Source of the DNA: a virus
Length of the DNA stretch: 31,403 nt
Strand: one strand, 5' to 3'
IMG/VR virus record: IMGVR_UViG_3300033148_002472
Coordinates: 1-31,403 of that record
The position numbers and the translations under genes are program-made. Position 1 is the first letter of the stretch, and each line of letters opens with the position of its first letter. Below are positions 4,063 through 10,048 of the stretch, in pieces. The notes under the pieces are model-generated. The model searched no databases and was not told the origin of the DNA. It was given only the letters and a program-made list of their open reading frames with translations.

Positions 4063-4090
4063 TTGCAATAGCTACCGCTACTTGTAGAGT
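4063..4090 (+). promoter_or_regulatory. Candidate sigma70-type promoter for the rightward operon
   Basis: TTGCAA (4063-4068, four of six), a 16-nt spacer and TAGAGT (4085-4090, four of six) would start transcription near 4096-4098, on the AAGCTTATCAC box. The gap between -10 and box is 5 nt, the same as at the leftward promoter. Confidence 0.4.
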
Positions 4091-4128
4091 AGTTCAAGCT
4101 TATCACTATAACCATAAAATACCGCATT
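4066..4128 (+). promoter_or_regulatory. AAGCTTATCAC element, copy 4 (start of rightward operon)
   Basis: CAATAG and CTACCGCTAC (4066-4081), 14 nt, AAGCTTATCAC (4096-4106), TATAACCATAAAATACCGC, then ATG at 4129. The arrangement mirrors the leftward copy at 1669-1730 base for base in spacing, with the decamer inverted. The stretch TCACTATA is also reminiscent of single-subunit phage RNA polymerase promoters, but the other copies do not share it. Confidence 0.65.
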
Positions 4129-4392
4129 ATGAGCAGTAAAATCACAGAGGCAGTAAAAACCGCCACATTCAAAACATCGGACGGACTAAAAGTGACCGCA
4201 TCATACACAGCTGAGGTAATAACCTCGCAAGATGGATGCAGGGAAGGAAAAGAAGCCGTATCCGTCCTATCACATTTAGAGCTTCACAGCTTCCTAGTCA
4301 TAGAAAACCCCACAGGGGATGATAGCTATGAAAACGAGTTTTACATCCACGACGAGCTATTCAAGCACGTAGACGATAACCAGCTGTATTAA
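4129..4392 (+). CDS. Hypothetical protein, first gene of the rightward operon
   Basis: The gene encodes 87 residues (MSSKITEAVKTATFKTSDGLKV onward). It looks like a compact soluble beta-rich protein with an acidic C-terminal half (DDSYENEFYIHDELFKHVDDNQ). There is no membrane segment or recognised motif. The ATG lies 22 nt after the AAGCTTATCAC box and lacks an obvious Shine-Dalgarno sequence, like the other genes that follow this element. I do not recognise the family. Confidence 0.65.
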   Translation: MSSKITEAVKTATFKTSDGLKVTASYTAEVITSQDGCREGKEAVSVLSHLELHSFLVIENPTGDDSYENEFYIHDELFKHVDDNQLY

Positions 4393-4396
4393 GATT

Positions 4397-4708
4397 ATGA
4401 GCGACGAATTAGACACAAAACTATTACACGCAGAAGGATCTAGGACGGTCAGCGAGTATAACCTACTAAGGATAGCCACCAAAGAGTGCCACCTTGAGAT
4501 AATAAAAGTAGGGGAGGCTGTAGCTAATGCATCTAACGCTGGTAAATTCTCATGCGAGGTAAGGCTTGAGAATATGCCAGATAAGAAGAAAATCCCATTC
4601 GAGCGCTATTTAGTGCATAAAGGATACATTATTAGGAGCTGTAAGCAGGCTCACCCAGAGTCGGTTCAGATCCCATACACCTATTTCATCAGCTGGGGAG
4701 TGGAATAA
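4397..4708 (+). CDS. Hypothetical protein upstream of the small terminase
   Basis: The gene encodes 103 residues beginning MSDELDTKLLHAEGSRTVSEYN. Starts 4 nt after the previous stop and ends 1 nt before the small terminase gene, so it belongs to the same transcript. It is predicted soluble with mixed charge and an aromatic C-terminus (YTYFISWGVE). I recognise no family. Placement next to the small terminase is the only functional hint. Confidence 0.65.
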   Translation: MSDELDTKLLHAEGSRTVSEYNLLRIATKECHLEIIKVGEAVANASNAGKFSCEVRLENMPDKKKIPFERYLVHKGYIIRSCKQAHPESVQIPYTYFISWGVE

Positions 4709-4709
4709 T

Positions 4710-5165
4710 ATGCCTAAAAAGCTAAAACTACAACACAGGCAATTCGCCATCCTAATGGCCCCTGGCAATATTCCAGCGGTAAAAGCATACATGGAATGCT
4801 ACCCAGATACTTCATATGATTCAGCCAGATCCAGTAGCGCCGATCTCCTAGCAAATCCTAGCATACAGGAGGAAATAAAGCGCATCAGAGGCCTTGTAGA
4901 ACAGGATGCTGTGCTTTCAGTAGAAGAAAAGAGGAAGTTCCTAGCTAGTGCTGTGAGGACTCCACTATCAGAAATGGACACAGATAACCCTCTGGCTACT
5001 GAATACACTATTACAAAGGACGGGATAAAGGTTAAGGCCTTCTCTAAGGAAAAGGCTATTGAGATTGATAACAAGATGGCTGGGCATAATGAGGCTGAGG
5101 TCGTTAAACATGAATATAACCTCGTTTGGGGCGAGGAAGAGCAGGAAGAGGAAAAGAATGATTGA
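4710..5165 (+). CDS. terS: Small terminase subunit
   Basis: The gene encodes 151 residues. The N-terminal half has the layout of the small terminase (Terminase_2-like) DNA-binding region: LQHRQFAILMAPGNIPAVKAYMECYPD, then SYDSARSSSADLLANPSIQEEIKRI, which is the phage version of the 'new cell, resize, repeat vector' helix-turn-helix. The middle is helical (oligomerisation) and the C-terminus is acidic (WGEEEQEEEKND), as usual for the portal- and large-subunit-contacting tail. It would recognise the packaging site and load the large terminase. Unlike most phages, the large subunit is not the next gene but lies about 3.1 kb further on. Confidence 0.8.
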   Translation: MPKKLKLQHRQFAILMAPGNIPAVKAYMECYPDTSYDSARSSSADLLANPSIQEEIKRIRGLVEQDAVLSVEEKRKFLASAVRTPLSEMDTDNPLATEYTITKDGIKVKAFSKEKAIEIDNKMAGHNEAEVVKHEYNLVWGEEEQEEEKND

Positions 5166-5427
5166 AGCGTTTTTAATTGGTGTAATTTGCCTGCTTTTGT
5201 GGGCTCTGTTTATTAAGAATCTCCGATCTAGTCACCCAATATCAGAGCCGGAGCCTCCAAAGCCACCCGAGTTTAGACTTAGACCTAGGCCATATGGAGG
5301 GTATTACATCGAAAGGTGGGATACTCTCGTATCTATGTATCTTGTAGAGGGTGTTTCTGATAGCGAAGAAGAGGCACACCGGATAATGAAAAGACTAAAG
5401 CAACCGATAATTGAAGTTAAAGACTAA
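5158..5427 (+). CDS. Small single-pass membrane protein with Pro-rich stalk
   Basis: I start at the ATG at 5158, which overlaps the small terminase stop by 8 bp and is preceded by GGAAGAGGAAA; the frame is open further upstream but that part overlaps the terminase gene. The 89-residue product begins with a hydrophobic helix (residues 2-20), then a Pro-rich stretch (PEPPKPPEFRLRPRP, about 31-45) and a charged, probably helical C-terminus. The layout (N-terminal anchor, extended Pro-rich segment) fits a lysis accessory or spanin-like protein at the inner membrane, but no family is recognised. Confidence 0.6.
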   Translation: MIEAFLIGVICLLLWALFIKNLRSSHPISEPEPPKPPEFRLRPRPYGGYYIERWDTLVSMYLVEGVSDSEEEAHRIMKRLKQPIIEVKD

Positions 5428-5431
5428 GACC

Positions 5432-5686
5432 ATGAACATTGAAGCAATAAGACTACACGCCCAGAACAAGGGTGATCTCAAGCTATTGAAGCTTATCGAG
5501 GGTGCAGTAAATAAGCGGAATACATTCGACTATAACAAAGAATATGAGTTACACCTAGAATCAGGCATACATAAGGCTGAGTTTCAGGGCTACTGCTTTG
5601 CTAATGATGGCGGCACATTCTGTGTGGGTATTGAGTGTGTGAAGCCAAGCCCAGCAATGAGCGCAAGCAATGAGCGCAAGCAGTGA
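5432..5686 (+). CDS. Hypothetical protein
   Basis: The gene encodes 84 residues from the ATG at 5432 (MNIEAIRLHAQNKGDLKLLKLI). A TTG start at 5411 would add seven residues but would overlap the previous gene. The protein has an N-terminal helical part and a later Cys-containing beta-like part (YCFANDGGTFCVGIECV). The last nine codons fall in a 13-bp tandem repeat, which may have altered the C-terminus by frameshift. Not recognised; the start is uncertain. Confidence 0.5.
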   Translation: MNIEAIRLHAQNKGDLKLLKLIEGAVNKRNTFDYNKEYELHLESGIHKAEFQGYCFANDGGTFCVGIECVKPSPAMSASNERKQ

Positions 5687-5690
5687 GCAG
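5654..5690. repeat. Short tandem repeat, 13-bp unit
   Basis: GCAATGAGCGCAA occurs twice in direct succession (5654-5666, 5667-5679), followed by a partial GCAGTGAGCAG. Because 13 is not a multiple of three, each added copy changes the reading frame and C-terminus of the gene it lies in. Confidence 0.7.
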
Positions 5691-5703
5691 GGGGAGGTGA
5701 GCG

Positions 5704-5904
5704 ATGCCGATTGAGGAAATATGCGGGAATTGCATTTGGTTCTATGATGTGAAACAGCACTTGCCAAAGCTAAGGGTTGGAAGGTGTATGCAATATCAAG
5801 GAATCAAAAAATCAGAACGGGATACTTGCGAAAGGCTTGTATTTATAAAGAAATCAGCCCCACCCCAGCAGCAGAATGCGACAACAGGAGAAGGGAGGGA
5901 ATAG
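5704..5904 (+). CDS. Small Cys-rich protein, possible zinc-binding (first of two)
   Basis: The gene encodes 66 residues with the pattern C7-x2-C10-x17-C28-x13-C42 (CGNCIWF, GRCMQYQ, DTCERLVF), which suits a four-Cys metal site. A strong Shine-Dalgarno GGGGAGGTGA sits just before the ATG. The C-terminus is a Gln/Ala/Thr-rich tail overlapping the region upstream of the hydrolase. The 55-residue protein at 7612 has a similar four-Cys layout. Function unknown. Confidence 0.65.
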   Translation: MPIEEICGNCIWFYDVKQHLPKLRVGRCMQYQGIKKSERDTCERLVFIKKSAPPQQQNATTGEGRE

Positions 5905-5912
5905 GAAGCCCA

Positions 5913-6353
5913 ATGAAAACAGCCCTGATATTCTGCCTGCTCACAACCACAGCCCTAGCCTCATTAGAGGAAAAGGTCGTAACCCTGACACTCCTAGCCG
6001 AAGCCCGCTCAGAGTCAGCCAACAACTACGAGGGAATGAAGGCCGTAGGGCAGGTAATCCTGAACCGTAGCCGTAACCGTGGGCTAACCCCTAGGATGGT
6101 ATGCCTACAGCCAAAGCAGTTCACATGCTGGAATAGCCCTAGAAAGCTCCTGAGTAGCTCAGAATCCATTAGATGCGAGTCATACGAGGCTACAGCTATG
6201 GCTGAGACGATAGCCATCTTTGTGTGCAATGGGATTGACGTTTACCCAGGATTCAGTGCTAATCACTACTTCGACCCTGATAAGGTGCTGCCAGAATGGG
6301 CGATGGGCGTACAAGGCAGCAGGATTGGGGCACATCTATTTATTGAGCTATGA
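5913..6353 (+). CDS. Sec-exported cell-wall hydrolase of the SleB family (endolysin)
   Basis: From the ATG at 5913 the product is 146 residues and starts with a textbook signal peptide: MKTALIFCLLTTTALA then S17. The mature part has the SleB/Hydrolase_2 hallmarks: LLAEARSE with the probable catalytic Glu at residue 30, the AVGQVILNRSRNRGL block after the YEG segment, and near the end NHYFDPDKVLPEWA with IGAHLFI. SleB-type enzymes cleave peptidoglycan as lytic transglycosylases. Here it should be the phage endolysin, exported by the host Sec system rather than released only through a holin. The frame is open upstream to 5784, but those codons overlap the Cys-rich gene and would bury the signal peptide. 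Confidence 0.85.
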   Translation: MKTALIFCLLTTTALASLEEKVVTLTLLAEARSESANNYEGMKAVGQVILNRSRNRGLTPRMVCLQPKQFTCWNSPRKLLSSSESIRCESYEATAMAETIAIFVCNGIDVYPGFSANHYFDPDKVLPEWAMGVQGSRIGAHLFIEL

Positions 6354-6820
6354 GCATAGAGCAGGACAATATAACTATCAATTACTCGATAGGAGCCGCA
6401 AGGATGAACCCTGAGAAGGTTGTCCATATTGAGGAAATCGACACCACCCCCACTATAAGGGACAGGGTTGGGAGGATAAACCCAGTTATTTGCATAATTG
6501 CTGCCTTTATCGTGATACCTTTAGGTCTGACCGTCTTTAAGGCTATATCTGGCCCCAGCTTCAACTCGGGCGAGATAGTGAGTAAGAAGTATGAGCCGCG
6601 CAGAAAATGGGTCAGCATGAGCCCTGTATCCACCGGAAAGACAACAACCATGGTTCCCATCACCCATGTAGACGACGAAGACTATATTCTCGTAGTTAAG
6701 GGAAATGAATCTAGGGGGAGGACGGCCACAGAGAAGTGGTATGTTTCTAAATATAAATACAACTCCTACAATGTGGGCGATCTAGTCACATACGAAAAGG
6801 GAGATAGCGTCATAGACTAA
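6350..6820 (+). CDS. Single-pass membrane protein with an exported beta-type domain
   Basis: The gene encodes 156 residues, ATG overlapping the hydrolase stop (ATGA). About 42 cytoplasmic residues precede a hydrophobic helix (PVICIIAAFIVIPLGLTVF, about 45-63). The remaining 90 residues contain GEIVSKKYEPRRKWVS, a Thr/Ser-rich turn, THVDDEDYILVVKGNESRGR and KWYVSKYKYNSYNVGDLVTYEKG. I have the impression of a small domain common in phage and bacterial membrane proteins that binds extracytoplasmic ligands, but cannot name it. Its place after the endolysin suggests a lysis or envelope role, for example holin or lysis regulator. Confidence 0.65.
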   Translation: MSIEQDNITINYSIGAARMNPEKVVHIEEIDTTPTIRDRVGRINPVICIIAAFIVIPLGLTVFKAISGPSFNSGEIVSKKYEPRRKWVSMSPVSTGKTTTMVPITHVDDEDYILVVKGNESRGRTATEKWYVSKYKYNSYNVGDLVTYEKGDSVID

Positions 6821-7035
6821 TGAGCGAACCAGCTACAGAGCTAAAGGCCAGACAGGCCACACGTAGGCAGCAGGCCAAGGTCAAAGCCTTCTGGGATGCG
6901 ATAAAGGACTCAAATATGGTTGATAGTGCCTACCAGTCCACCGATTGGGATAACCTGCCTCTCCACACGGAGAAAGAGATCGAGCGCATGTATCACGACG
7001 CCGTCAGAATATTTCTAATGAAAAACATCAAATAA
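6820..7035 (+). CDS. Hypothetical protein
   Basis: The gene encodes 71 residues; the ATG overlaps the preceding stop (TAATG). It is highly charged and helical, with an Arg/Gln-rich N-terminus (LKARQATRRQQAKVKAFWDAI), no membrane segment, and no recognised motif. Translation is probably coupled to the gene before it. Confidence 0.6.
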   Translation: MSEPATELKARQATRRQQAKVKAFWDAIKDSNMVDSAYQSTDWDNLPLHTEKEIERMYHDAVRIFLMKNIK

Positions 7036-7042
7036 CTGAGCT

Positions 7043-7480
7043 ATGGGAAAATATCAGACTAAATCAATTCAAGTAGACGCAATACAATGGAGGCCAGACC
7101 CAGGGAGTGACCTAAAGGATTCACCGCCCCCATGCTCTCCAGGCTTCTGCAAACGAAACCCATTCACAGGTCAATGGAAGGTCCTTACCGTAACTGGATG
7201 GTGTAAAATAAACCCATTGGACTACATCGTCAACGATGGTGGAGGTGACTATTACTTGTCTGAACGCGAGGTATTCGAGAAATACTTTGAAAAAGCCAAA
7301 GAGGGCGAGATGCAGGAGGCCTACATAAATAAGAAGGTGAGGGACGCATGCTCTCTGAGGTTCCCTGGAAAGGAGATGCTTTGCTGGCATGCCCCAAAGC
7401 CTGGGGTTATCGTAATCGAATTTATCGGCGGCGGAAAAGGTGAGTTGACGGGAGCCGACGCTGTTGCTATATTTTCATAA
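7043..7480 (+). CDS. Phage accessory protein with a 'P-x-D-Y-I-V' beta domain
   Basis: The gene encodes 145 residues. The N-terminus YQTKSIQVDAIQW and the later VTGWCKINPLDYIVNDGGGDYYLSEREVFEKYFE match a small domain very widespread in tailed phages, in which an AIQW-type start is followed by a PGDWI-like turn and a C-terminal helix ending FE-x-x-Y. Its role is unknown. A second segment of about 60 residues follows, ending VIVIEFIGGGKGELTGADAVAIF, which I do not recognise. It lies in the block of small genes between the terminase subunits. Confidence 0.65.
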   Translation: MGKYQTKSIQVDAIQWRPDPGSDLKDSPPPCSPGFCKRNPFTGQWKVLTVTGWCKINPLDYIVNDGGGDYYLSEREVFEKYFEKAKEGEMQEAYINKKVRDACSLRFPGKEMLCWHAPKPGVIVIEFIGGGKGELTGADAVAIFS

Positions 7481-7596
7481 TGCCACGCACTAAAGCCAAA
7501 GCGAAACTCACATCCAGACGCAGCCGACCAAGGAAGCGTGATAAGGATAAGGACATTAAGCGGGCTACAGGTGGCAAGACTAAGAGCGATTACTAA
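7480..7596 (+). CDS. Very basic 38-residue protein
   Basis: The ATG overlaps the preceding stop (TAATG) and the frame runs to TAA at 7596. The product (MPRTKAKAKLTSRRSRPRKR, then DKDKDIKRATGGKTKSDY) has about 15 Lys/Arg in 38 residues and is predicted disordered. It could bind nucleic acid. It is shorter than usual annotation cut-offs, but the overlap with its neighbour and the absence of any other gene here support it. Confidence 0.5.
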   Translation: MPRTKAKAKLTSRRSRPRKRDKDKDIKRATGGKTKSDY

Positions 7597-7611
7597 ACAA
7601 AAAGGGACTAG

Positions 7612-7779
7612 ATGCCTAAGAAGCGTAAACCCATATCAGAGCTACTAAAGCGGATTGTTCCACATGGAACAACTTGTGAGGGCTGCAAGTATCAAGGCGA
7701 GGATAATTTCTGTAAGCTTCTAGGGCCCAATACAGAGCCCAAGGCCTGCAAGATAAATACGGATGAAACCGAGTCTTAG
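7612..7779 (+). CDS. Small Cys-rich protein, possible zinc-binding (second of two)
   Basis: The gene encodes 55 residues with a basic N-terminus (MPKKRKP) and the pattern C22-x2-C25-x8-C34-x11-C46 (TCEGCKYQ, NFCKLL, KACKIN). This resembles the four-Cys layout of the protein at 5704 and suggests a metal-binding knuckle. GGGACTAG before the ATG is a weak ribosome site. It overlaps the following membrane gene by 17 bp in another frame. Function unknown; the paired occurrence may reflect duplication. Confidence 0.6.
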   Translation: MPKKRKPISELLKRIVPHGTTCEGCKYQGEDNFCKLLGPNTEPKACKINTDETES

Positions 7780-7918
7780 TTGGCTCATAGCCCACGTTCT
7801 ACTGGTTCTCGTGGGCCTTATTTTGGCATTGCTCACAGGTTGGCTGTGGGTTATTCCATTTGCAGTGATTGCGGCATACATCGTGCCGCCATTGCTGTAT
7901 TTAAAGCGAAAGGGATAA
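7763..7918 (+). CDS. Holin candidate: 51 residues, two membrane helices
   Basis: The ATG at 7763 opens a 51-residue frame almost wholly hydrophobic: helix 1 SWLIAHVLLVLVGLILALL (about residues 6-24), a short turn TGWLW, helix 2 VIPFAVIAAYIVPPLLYL (about 30-47), and a basic end KRKG. Two helices with both ends inside is the class II holin layout. It lies in the lysis block after the SleB endolysin and would form the membrane lesion that times lysis. It overlaps the Cys-rich gene by 17 bp, and its stop is adjacent to the next ATG. A frame in another phase at 7780 is a shadow. Confidence 0.65.
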   Translation: MKPSLSWLIAHVLLVLVGLILALLTGWLWVIPFAVIAAYIVPPLLYLKRKG

Positions 7919-7919
7919 T

Positions 7920-8306
7920 ATGGACGAAAGATGCGTCAAAACGGTTCAGCTTGAAAAGATTAAGCTAGAATGCGCTAGAGTTGTAAGCGATCACTTGCTC
8001 GGGGTTAAGGCACGAGTTGATCTAATGCACGAAATACCAAACCATTTCCGTGTGTCGGTAAAAGGGCACCTATGGGGCGATAAGCACCCAGATAAGGTTG
8101 TAAGGTATCCTGCGAGCTGGTGGGATCATTTCAAGTTTTCAAAGTTTCCCGAGTGGGCGAAAAGAAGATGGCCACCCAAATTCACCTACGAGAAATTTTC
8201 ATTCAACACACTTTACCCAGACTTTAAGCCTTCGCTTCCAGACGAAAAATCTAGCTTTATCCATACATGCGAACACTACACCCTAAGTGAGCGATTGAAG
8301 CCGTAA
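7920..8306 (+). CDS. Conserved-type phage protein upstream of the large terminase
   Basis: The gene encodes 128 residues. The part YPASWWDHFKFSKFPEWAKRRWPPKFT (about 62-88) followed by a tyrosine/phenylalanine-rich segment and LYPDF is a pattern I associate with a small protein found near terminase genes in many tailed phages, of unknown role. It is soluble, basic and rich in Trp/Phe. It starts 2 nt after the holin-candidate stop and ends 7 nt before the large terminase start. Confidence 0.65.
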   Translation: MDERCVKTVQLEKIKLECARVVSDHLLGVKARVDLMHEIPNHFRVSVKGHLWGDKHPDKVVRYPASWWDHFKFSKFPEWAKRRWPPKFTYEKFSFNTLYPDFKPSLPDEKSSFIHTCEHYTLSERLKP

Positions 8307-8313
8307 TACTGTA

Positions 8314-9669
8314 GTGGCACAGATAAACATAAAGATTAATGCCCGTGAGGCATTTAAGGAGTTCCTAAAGTCTGAGAAGCGCTATTCCTGCCTAGTAGTC
8401 CACCGACGCGCTGGAAAGACATTCGCCTGTATTCAAAAGATAGGTATAGCTGCTCTTACCCATAAGCGCCGAAACATGGACGTAGCGCCCCTCCGTTACG
8501 CCTTCATAGCCCCTACGAGGGATCAGGCGGAGGATGTTACATGGTTATACATGGAGAACTTCTTTGGAGAGATACCAGGGGCAAAGCTTAATAAAAGCAA
8601 GCTATCGGTAACACTACCCAATGGCGCCTATATCCGCCTCTACTCAGGTGAGAACTACGAGCGTATGCGCGGAACCTACTTCGATGGAGTAGTGATGGAC
8701 GAATACGCCGACCTTCCTCCAGAGGCATGGTCGCTTGTCGTTCGCCCTTGCTTGTCGGATTACGGGGGATGGGCTGTATTTATCGGAACCCCGAAAGGGA
8801 AGAATGCATTTTATCACGCATATACAAAGGCCGTAGAGAACCCAGATTGGTTTGATATGAAGCTTAAAGCATCTGAATCGGGGATTATACCACCTGAAGA
8901 GCTTGAAGAGATCAAGAATGATGAAAATATAACAGCAGACCAATTTGAGCAGGAATACGAATGTAACTTCGATATATCCCCAGAGGGCGCTATTTACCTC
9001 AAGGATGTTATCAAGGCATACGCTGAAGGGCGAATCTCTGAGGATGTGGGGCTACACCATGAAGGCCTACCGGTCTACACAGCTGGGGATATCGGTAAAG
9101 ACATCAATACCAAGTTCTGGTATTTCCAAGTGGTAGGGGATAAGATCAATATCCTCATGGCTGTATCTGGGGGCCCAGAGCTTAACACACCATCCAAATG
9201 GGCAGCTCTCCACACCAGAATGGCTAATGAGCGTGGCTACAGCTATGGTATGCACTTCCTCCCGCATGACGGTGAGACCGTATGGCTACCCGCATTCAAG
9301 GAGGCAGGGCTTGATAATGTCGAGGTGCTCAAGCGTCCACAGAACACATGGGACGATATCAACGAATCTTTACGCATGTTTGGACGGGTCTACATCAATG
9401 AGCCTGAATGTTCCAGCGGTATCCGAGCGCTCGAAGCTTGGGAAACCAAGGAAATCAAGAAGAAGTCCTACTGGACCAACGAGCCAGAGCACAACTGGGC
9501 CTCTCACTGGGGCAAGGGCTTTGCTCAGGTATTCTGGGCTATTGCCTGTGGCCGCACCGTAAACAAGGCTGGAAAGTCCCTCAAGGCAGGAAGAGGGCGG
9601 AAAATCAACGTAGAATTAGCTGGGTCTGGTGATGTTAGAAAACGATCAAGAATCAACGTTATTATGTAA
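8314..9669 (+). CDS. terL: Large terminase subunit (packaging ATPase/nuclease)
   Basis: The gene encodes 451 residues from a GTG start at 8314. ATPase motifs are visible: Walker A HRRAGKT (30-36), Walker B VVMDEYADL (126-134) with the catalytic Glu at 130, and the coupling motif IGTPKG (157-162). The nuclease half begins near YTAGDIGKD, where Asp 259 is a likely metal ligand. The enzyme cuts concatemeric DNA and drives it into the prohead with ATP, docking on the portal. It is close to the usual length for podophage terminases. The next gene overlaps its last 38 bp. It is separated from the small subunit by lysis and accessory genes. Confidence 0.92.
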   Translation: MAQINIKINAREAFKEFLKSEKRYSCLVVHRRAGKTFACIQKIGIAALTHKRRNMDVAPLRYAFIAPTRDQAEDVTWLYMENFFGEIPGAKLNKSKLSVTLPNGAYIRLYSGENYERMRGTYFDGVVMDEYADLPPEAWSLVVRPCLSDYGGWAVFIGTPKGKNAFYHAYTKAVENPDWFDMKLKASESGIIPPEELEEIKNDENITADQFEQEYECNFDISPEGAIYLKDVIKAYAEGRISEDVGLHHEGLPVYTAGDIGKDINTKFWYFQVVGDKINILMAVSGGPELNTPSKWAALHTRMANERGYSYGMHFLPHDGETVWLPAFKEAGLDNVEVLKRPQNTWDDINESLRMFGRVYINEPECSSGIRALEAWETKEIKKKSYWTNEPEHNWASHWGKGFAQVFWAIACGRTVNKAGKSLKAGRGRKINVELAGSGDVRKRSRINVIM

Positions 9670-10048
9670 TCGCCCCATCGTTAAGGAGGCATACGACTTC
9701 TACCACGATTGGCCAGAGAACCCATTCTTCCGGTATGTGGGGATTCACCGCTTCAATAATGGCTACATTTTCTGTGATCCAGAATACTTTATTATGGGCC
9801 GTCCAGTGGATAGCCACGCCCCAAAACACCAGATTGTAGACCCAGAGTTCACCTTCGAGCGGTGCGAATCTGATTGCTGGTTCATATGGTTATATGCAGG
9901 TGACTTAACTAAAGCCTTTACAATCGTCCCATATTGGCTACCTTATGTAGCATATGAGCGACGGGACCGACTTCAAATCAGAGAAACAAGTAAGATAATG
10001 AAACTCTTAATGAAAGATCAGTCCAATGGGAAGTGGCGGAAAAGTTAG
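9632..10048 (+). CDS. Hypothetical protein between terminase and portal
   Basis: Starting at the ATG at 9632, the product is 138 residues, rich in aromatic residues (YDFYHDWPENPFFRYVGIHRFNNGY). The middle includes CDPEYFIMGRPVDSHAPKH and the C-terminal part is helical and basic (YERRDRLQIRETSKIMKLLMK). No membrane helix is certain. It overlaps the terminase gene by 38 bp and the following small gene by 23 bp. It may be an acyltransferase-like or packaging accessory protein, but I do not recognise it. Confidence 0.6.
   Translation: MLENDQESTLLCNRPIVKEAYDFYHDWPENPFFRYVGIHRFNNGYIFCDPEYFIMGRPVDSHAPKHQIVDPEFTFERCESDCWFIWLYAGDLTKAFTIVPYWLPYVAYERRDRLQIRETSKIMKLLMKDQSNGKWRKS

Larger units (their letters stand above)
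3290..4095 (+). ncRNA. Probable large structured non-coding RNA with an embedded tRNA
   Basis: About 800 nt without a credible protein gene but with many helices. Main ones: 3431-3447 with 3540-3556 (16 of 17 bp); CCGACATG (3510) with CATGGCGG (3525), one A-G; CCGC (3304) with GCGG (3345) enclosing CCTGC/GCAGG; CCAGA (3377)/TCTGG (3392); a GAAA tetraloop between CCC and GGG at 3668-3677; TGCAG (3640)/CTGCA (3684). CCATCT (3703)/AGATGG (3753) closes two hairpins, TGGGT/ACCCA (3712-3724) and CGCCTTG/CAAGGCG (3728-3747). TACAGG (3786)/CCTGTA (3833) encloses GGTAA/TTACC. A 10-bp hairpin lies at 3961-3987 and CGATA/TATCG at 4027-4040. Setting and density resemble GOLLD or ROOL RNAs of phages; identity is not established. 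A possible promoter is TTGATT (3293), 16 nt, TATGTT. Confidence 0.5.

Noticed and set aside
3175-4095. CRISPR array or protein-coding mobile element in the gene-free region
   Set aside because: There are no regularly spaced repeats, no transposase or homing-endonuclease frame; the inverted repeats differ from one another and look like RNA helices.
4096-4115. T7-type single-subunit polymerase promoter (TCACTATA) before 4129
   Set aside because: The match is limited to eight bases in one copy; the other three copies of the element diverge exactly there, so it is only mentioned as a possibility.
5784-5912. Extended start for the SleB hydrolase
   Set aside because: It would place about 43 polar residues before a clear signal peptide and overlap the Cys-rich gene; the ATG at 5913 makes an ordinary signal sequence.
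7780-7968. 62-codon frame at 7780-7968
   Set aside because: It overlaps the holin candidate and the following gene in another phase and starts within coding sequence without a ribosome site.
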